Source: Boletus sp. NGJ
Taxonomy: Eukaryota; Basidiomycota; Agaricomycetes; Boletales; Boletaceae
Direction: 5' to 3'
NCBI GenBank assembly: GCA_019096195.1
Contig: JAGTXK010000051.1
Location: 111,833 to 175,832 of the forward strand
DNA: 64,000 bases
Below, piece after piece: positions 61,066 to 64,000 of the stretch. The notes beneath the pieces were generated by a model that saw only the letters and a list, made by a program, of their open reading frames with translations, did no database searches and was not told the origin of the DNA. The position numbers and the translations under genes were made by a program. Numbering within the stretch: the stretch's first letter is position 1; every line of letters begins with the position of its first letter.

Positions 61066-63025
61066 CTATCCCTCCATCAGGGTTTGCGCAGCTTTCCTCG
61101 CGTTGGCCTTCAAACCCTCCACTTGAAGCTCGAGGTTACGAATCTTTTGCCTGGCTTCTCGGAGTTCGCCACTTAGGCGGTCAACTTCTTCTTCGAGCCC
61201 AGTATTTCCCTGCAGACAGTGAGTGTCGGACCTACTATCAACGTTTAGACACAAGGACGCACATTGTTTCCGGTAGAGTCCACAATTGGCGTATTAACAG
61301 GGAGCGAATCTGCGTGCACAGGAGTTATCGTTGCTGATTTTGTCGCAGCAGGGGTAAACGTCGGTTCGGGTAACGGCGCTGGGGCTGGGGCTGGGGCTGG
61401 TGGCGGGACAGAAATCGCAGCTGGCGCAGGTGGTGCATCATTGCCGGCAAAAACCGCGCCGTTCTCGAGATTAACAAGGTTTAGTGGTGCCGTCTTGCCT
61501 GCGAAGAACTCGGCGGCAGTCAGGGATGGCTCCGAAGATGGCGCAGGTGGGTAGATATCCGACTGGAAGGAGTCGGCCTGGTGGAATACGTCAGGTTAGT
61601 GTGCACTCAGCCACACGGAGAACGAAATGACATTGAGCCCAACCCAACCAGGATACATACCCGACGAGGAACGATAAACGCGATTGGCTCCACTCCATTG
61701 CTGGTAACTTTGAATACTCTTGCAATTTCGCACTCGGAGACTTCCAACGCACGTCTGGGAAGGAAGCACATGCCGCGTTGAGGGTTCGAGGTCGAGTGCT
61801 CCGCGAGAGAGTGCAACGAATCGGACTCGTACTCGTAATACCGGATGTTTCCATCGCTGGCGGGTACCAAGTTAAAAATAAACCCGACGCATAGAACAAC
61901 AAACAAACCCTTTGCCAGCTACCGCGGAAGTGATCAGTGAACACAACGAACGTCAAGAAACACGGAGACATACCAAGGAACAGAATGCCATTATCGCTCC
62001 AGAATGGCATGATGACTCCGGCGCTCTGGTCGATCATGAGGGTTTTCACGTTTCCAAGTCCTCCGGTTTCCCAAACGCTGACCTGCCGGTCACTCATCTT
62101 ACTGAAACCAGTCGTGGCGATGCGATCGTGCTCTCCCATCCAGACCACTCTGGTGCCTTTAATGCCGCCATGGCCTTCGGTGGCACGGACGGGGTCTGCC
62201 CCTGTGCGGGGGTCAAAGAGACGAAGTTTCTTGTCTCGGCATGTTGTCGCAAGAATGGTGCCAGTCACGTTGAATGCAATGGATTGGATGGTATCACCGT
62301 GGCCGTTCAAGGTGGAGCGAGGATGTGACGGATCAGCAAGATCCCACAGTTTTACGAGGTGCTCGCCGGATGCAGTTGCAAGAACGTTGGCGGCGGTTGG
62401 ATGCCAAATAACCTGACCAACTTTCTTTGGGCTCACGTCGACCCTTGCGACGGGCTCCAAGTCCTGAGGTTCCCAGGCGTCCGAGGTCCAGCCATCGAAG
62501 AGGCTGTCAGAGACTTTCCAAAGGAGAGAAGAGCCATCTTCGGAGGCGGAAGCGACGAGAGTGTCGTTGGCAGGTGACCAGGCGGTGTCAAGAACAGCTG
62601 CCGTGTGCGTACGTGCGAGAGGAATGATGTCGGGGAGCTTCGAAGGTATGTCATATGGGCTTGAACCAAATGGGGATGGAAGCGGAAGTATGGCAAAGGC
62701 ACCACCACCAGATGCAGACCAGTTAATACTGATGTAACGCTGTAGAAATATCGATTAACTGGCATGCAATCGGAGTGGATGCGCCACGTACTGCGGATGC
62801 GGCGATGAGATTGGTGTCCCAAGCGCTGGAAGAGATTTTGACATTATCGTAGCTATGTTCCTTTTTGGCTGCTTGTCCGAAGACGTGTCTGAGGACGCGG
62901 GTAATGGGGTCAAGGCGGGGTTCGGGAGTGGACACGCAGGGGGCGAAGAATGACGGCCAGTGGCGAGAGAGGATCTGTGAGATTTGGACATACCGATATT
63001 TGGAAGCGCGCACAAATCTTGACAT
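61066..63025 (-). CDS. CRN1: Coronin, actin-binding WD40 protein
   Basis: Coronin bundles actin and regulates Arp2/3 in cortical patches. The ATG at 63025 gives MSRFVRASKYR, then across an intron HVFGQAAKKEHSYDNVKIS, the coronin N-terminal signature. WD repeats follow (LDTAWSPANDTLVASASEDG, VIWHPTAANVLATASGEHLV, SIAFNVTGTILATTCRDKKL, VVWMGEHDRIATTGFSKMSD). The coronin extension reads GDGNIRYYEYESD, RGMCFLPRRALEVSECEIAR and GVEPIAFIVPRR. An Ala/Pro-rich linker, partly built on a repeated AGCCCC unit near 61380-61400, leads to a C-terminal coiled coil (EEEVDRLSGELREARQKIRN) and TGA at 61066-61068. Six or seven exons, intact. Confidence 0.95.
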
Positions 63026-63423
63026 TCTTCAGCGCTGTGTTTGCGATCAGACTGATATCAGCGATAGAGGAAGGGACGAGGAGACTGTCGTGGTAGGGAG
63101 GTCAAAATGGGAGTCGGCGTAGTAGTTACCCTGATTTGTGGAACACCGAAAATAAATAATAATAATCTTTGACGGAAGCCAAGTGGTTCAGCATGAGCGC
63201 TCAGAAATCCTGGATGCGATTTCCCTCGAAGCGAAGGAGAAAGGTCCTTTTCAGAGACCATGGCATTTGGGGAAAAAAGCGGTTTTATCACCCAGGCTCC
63301 GAGTGGGAAGATGTCGACCATGGTCACAAACTGAGGGACCCCTCCCGACTCATACTCTTCACTGAGGGAAGTAAAGTCACTTTTAAAAAGTGCATCACAA
63401 ATATTGTCAAACTCCGCTAATGC
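63026..63423. other. Region upstream of coronin
   Basis: Contains the coronin promoter. A minus-strand frame ending at 63058 and a plus-strand frame at 63169-63420 overlap here; neither shows a domain, and neither has clear splice support. Confidence 0.35.
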
Positions 63424-63460
63424 TCGATAAGGTAATAGCGAGCCGCGGCCCCCTTATCGA
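63424..63460. repeat. Short perfect inverted repeat
   Basis: The arms TCGATAAGG (63424-63432) and CCTTATCGA (63452-63460) are perfect complements around a GC-rich loop. Part of the left arm extended (ATAAGGTAAT, 63427-63436) is also opposed by ATTACCTTAT near 63848. This may mark the border of the repetitive end region. Confidence 0.6.
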
Positions 63461-63563
63461 CGCAGCAATACACACTACGATATCGTTTGTGCTTGTCATG
63501 CGCGTCGAAGCACACGACCGTTGTCCGATGATATCGTCCCTCCTATGGTAGCTGGATATATAC

Positions 63564-64000
63564 TTAGGGTTAGGGAGCCGAGCCGGTTTAGGGGGGCCGA
63601 GCTGCGAGCGAAGCGAGCAGCGAGGGGGATATGTGTAGGATGGGGGGCCAGATAGGTAATAGGCGTTGGAGCCTCCGCTTCCAACACCACCTATTTCGTC
63701 CGGGGACTCATCAGACCTCTGGCGTTAGGGTTAGGGGGGCGAGCACTCGAGGTTAGGGTTAGGGTTAGGGAGCCGAGCCGAGCCGCGAAGCGGCGAGGCG
63801 AGGCGTTACCGGCGGTAAGGCGATAGCGCTGTTGCCTCGGCAAGGGATTACCTTATGGGTCGCACTAGAGATATTGTCTACCGGTCGAGTACCAATTCGC
63901 CGGCGGTGTCTAGCCTTAGCTAGCACCCTAGTGTTTAGGGTTAGGGGGGCGAGCACTCGAGCGAAGCGAGAGTGCGAGCGGGGTAGTGTGGGATGGTAGC
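63564..64000. repeat. TTAGGG units interleaved with GC-rich palindromic repeats
   Basis: The fungal/vertebrate-type telomere unit TTAGGG occurs in short runs near 63564, 63725, 63752 and 63935, each followed by a fixed GC-rich unit: GGGAGCCGAGCC or GGGGGGCGAGCACTCGAG. Palindromic arms such as GCGAGCGAAGCGAGC, GCACTCGAG...GAGAGTGC and GCCGCGAAGCGGC recur. No gene. The pattern suggests subtelomeric or interstitial telomeric sequence, or an organelle-type repeat inserted in the nucleus; the window ends inside it. Confidence 0.75.

Overview
This 64 kb window is nuclear DNA of a filamentous basidiomycete, most likely an agaricomycete. Almost every recognisable gene is split by many short GT-AG introns of about 45-65 nt. 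The window also holds a fungal DUF6533-type membrane protein, an F-box/LRR protein and four multicopper-oxidase laccases. A Rhizoctonia/Ceratobasidium-like host is my impression from gene style only; it was not tested.

Layout. (i) 1-8.5 kb: an unrecognised ORF, then two laccases (Lac1, Lac2) in tandem on the minus strand, with a diverged repeat at 1-115 and 4629-4780. (ii) 8.8-18 kb: a trimethylguanosine synthase sharing its upstream region with Lac2, a DUF6533 seven-helix protein, several weak or decayed reading frames, and a Pom34-like two-helix protein. (iii) 18-25.4 kb: a TGA-interrupted pseudogene candidate, an F-box protein, a Hua1-like zinc protein, a cytidine deaminase with an in-frame stop, and a small single-pass membrane protein. 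(iv) 25.9-33.8 kb: mitochondrial Hsp78 disaggregase and an ERMP1/Pff1-type M28 membrane protease, separated by a MITE-like element. (v) 34.4-46.7 kb: a second MITE-like element just upstream of Lac3, then an AlkB-like protein with a Zn2Cys6 cluster, an RCC2-like protein ending in a PHD finger, and Lac4. (vi) 47-63 kb: squalene synthase, a FAD oxidoreductase, an MFS transporter, a candidate small secreted protein, a large IBTK-like ankyrin/RCC1/BTB protein, and coronin. (vii) 63.5-64 kb: TTAGGG units interspersed with GC-rich palindromic repeats.

How the genes relate. The four laccases are secreted phenol or lignin-type oxidases forming a loose cluster. In all four, the copper-ligand motifs L3 and L4 are carried on microexons of exactly 21 and 24 nt, yet the genes have diverged at the copper site; Lac4 has Met rather than Phe at the T1 axial position. 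The remaining genes are mostly housekeeping (RNA capping, proteostasis, nuclear pore, actin, sterol synthesis) and show no common pathway. No tRNA, rRNA or CRISPR array was seen.

Coordinates give the span from start codon to stop codon. Splice sites were inferred by eye from reading frame, GT-AG signals and family conservation, so internal exon borders may be off by a few bases in weakly conserved stretches.
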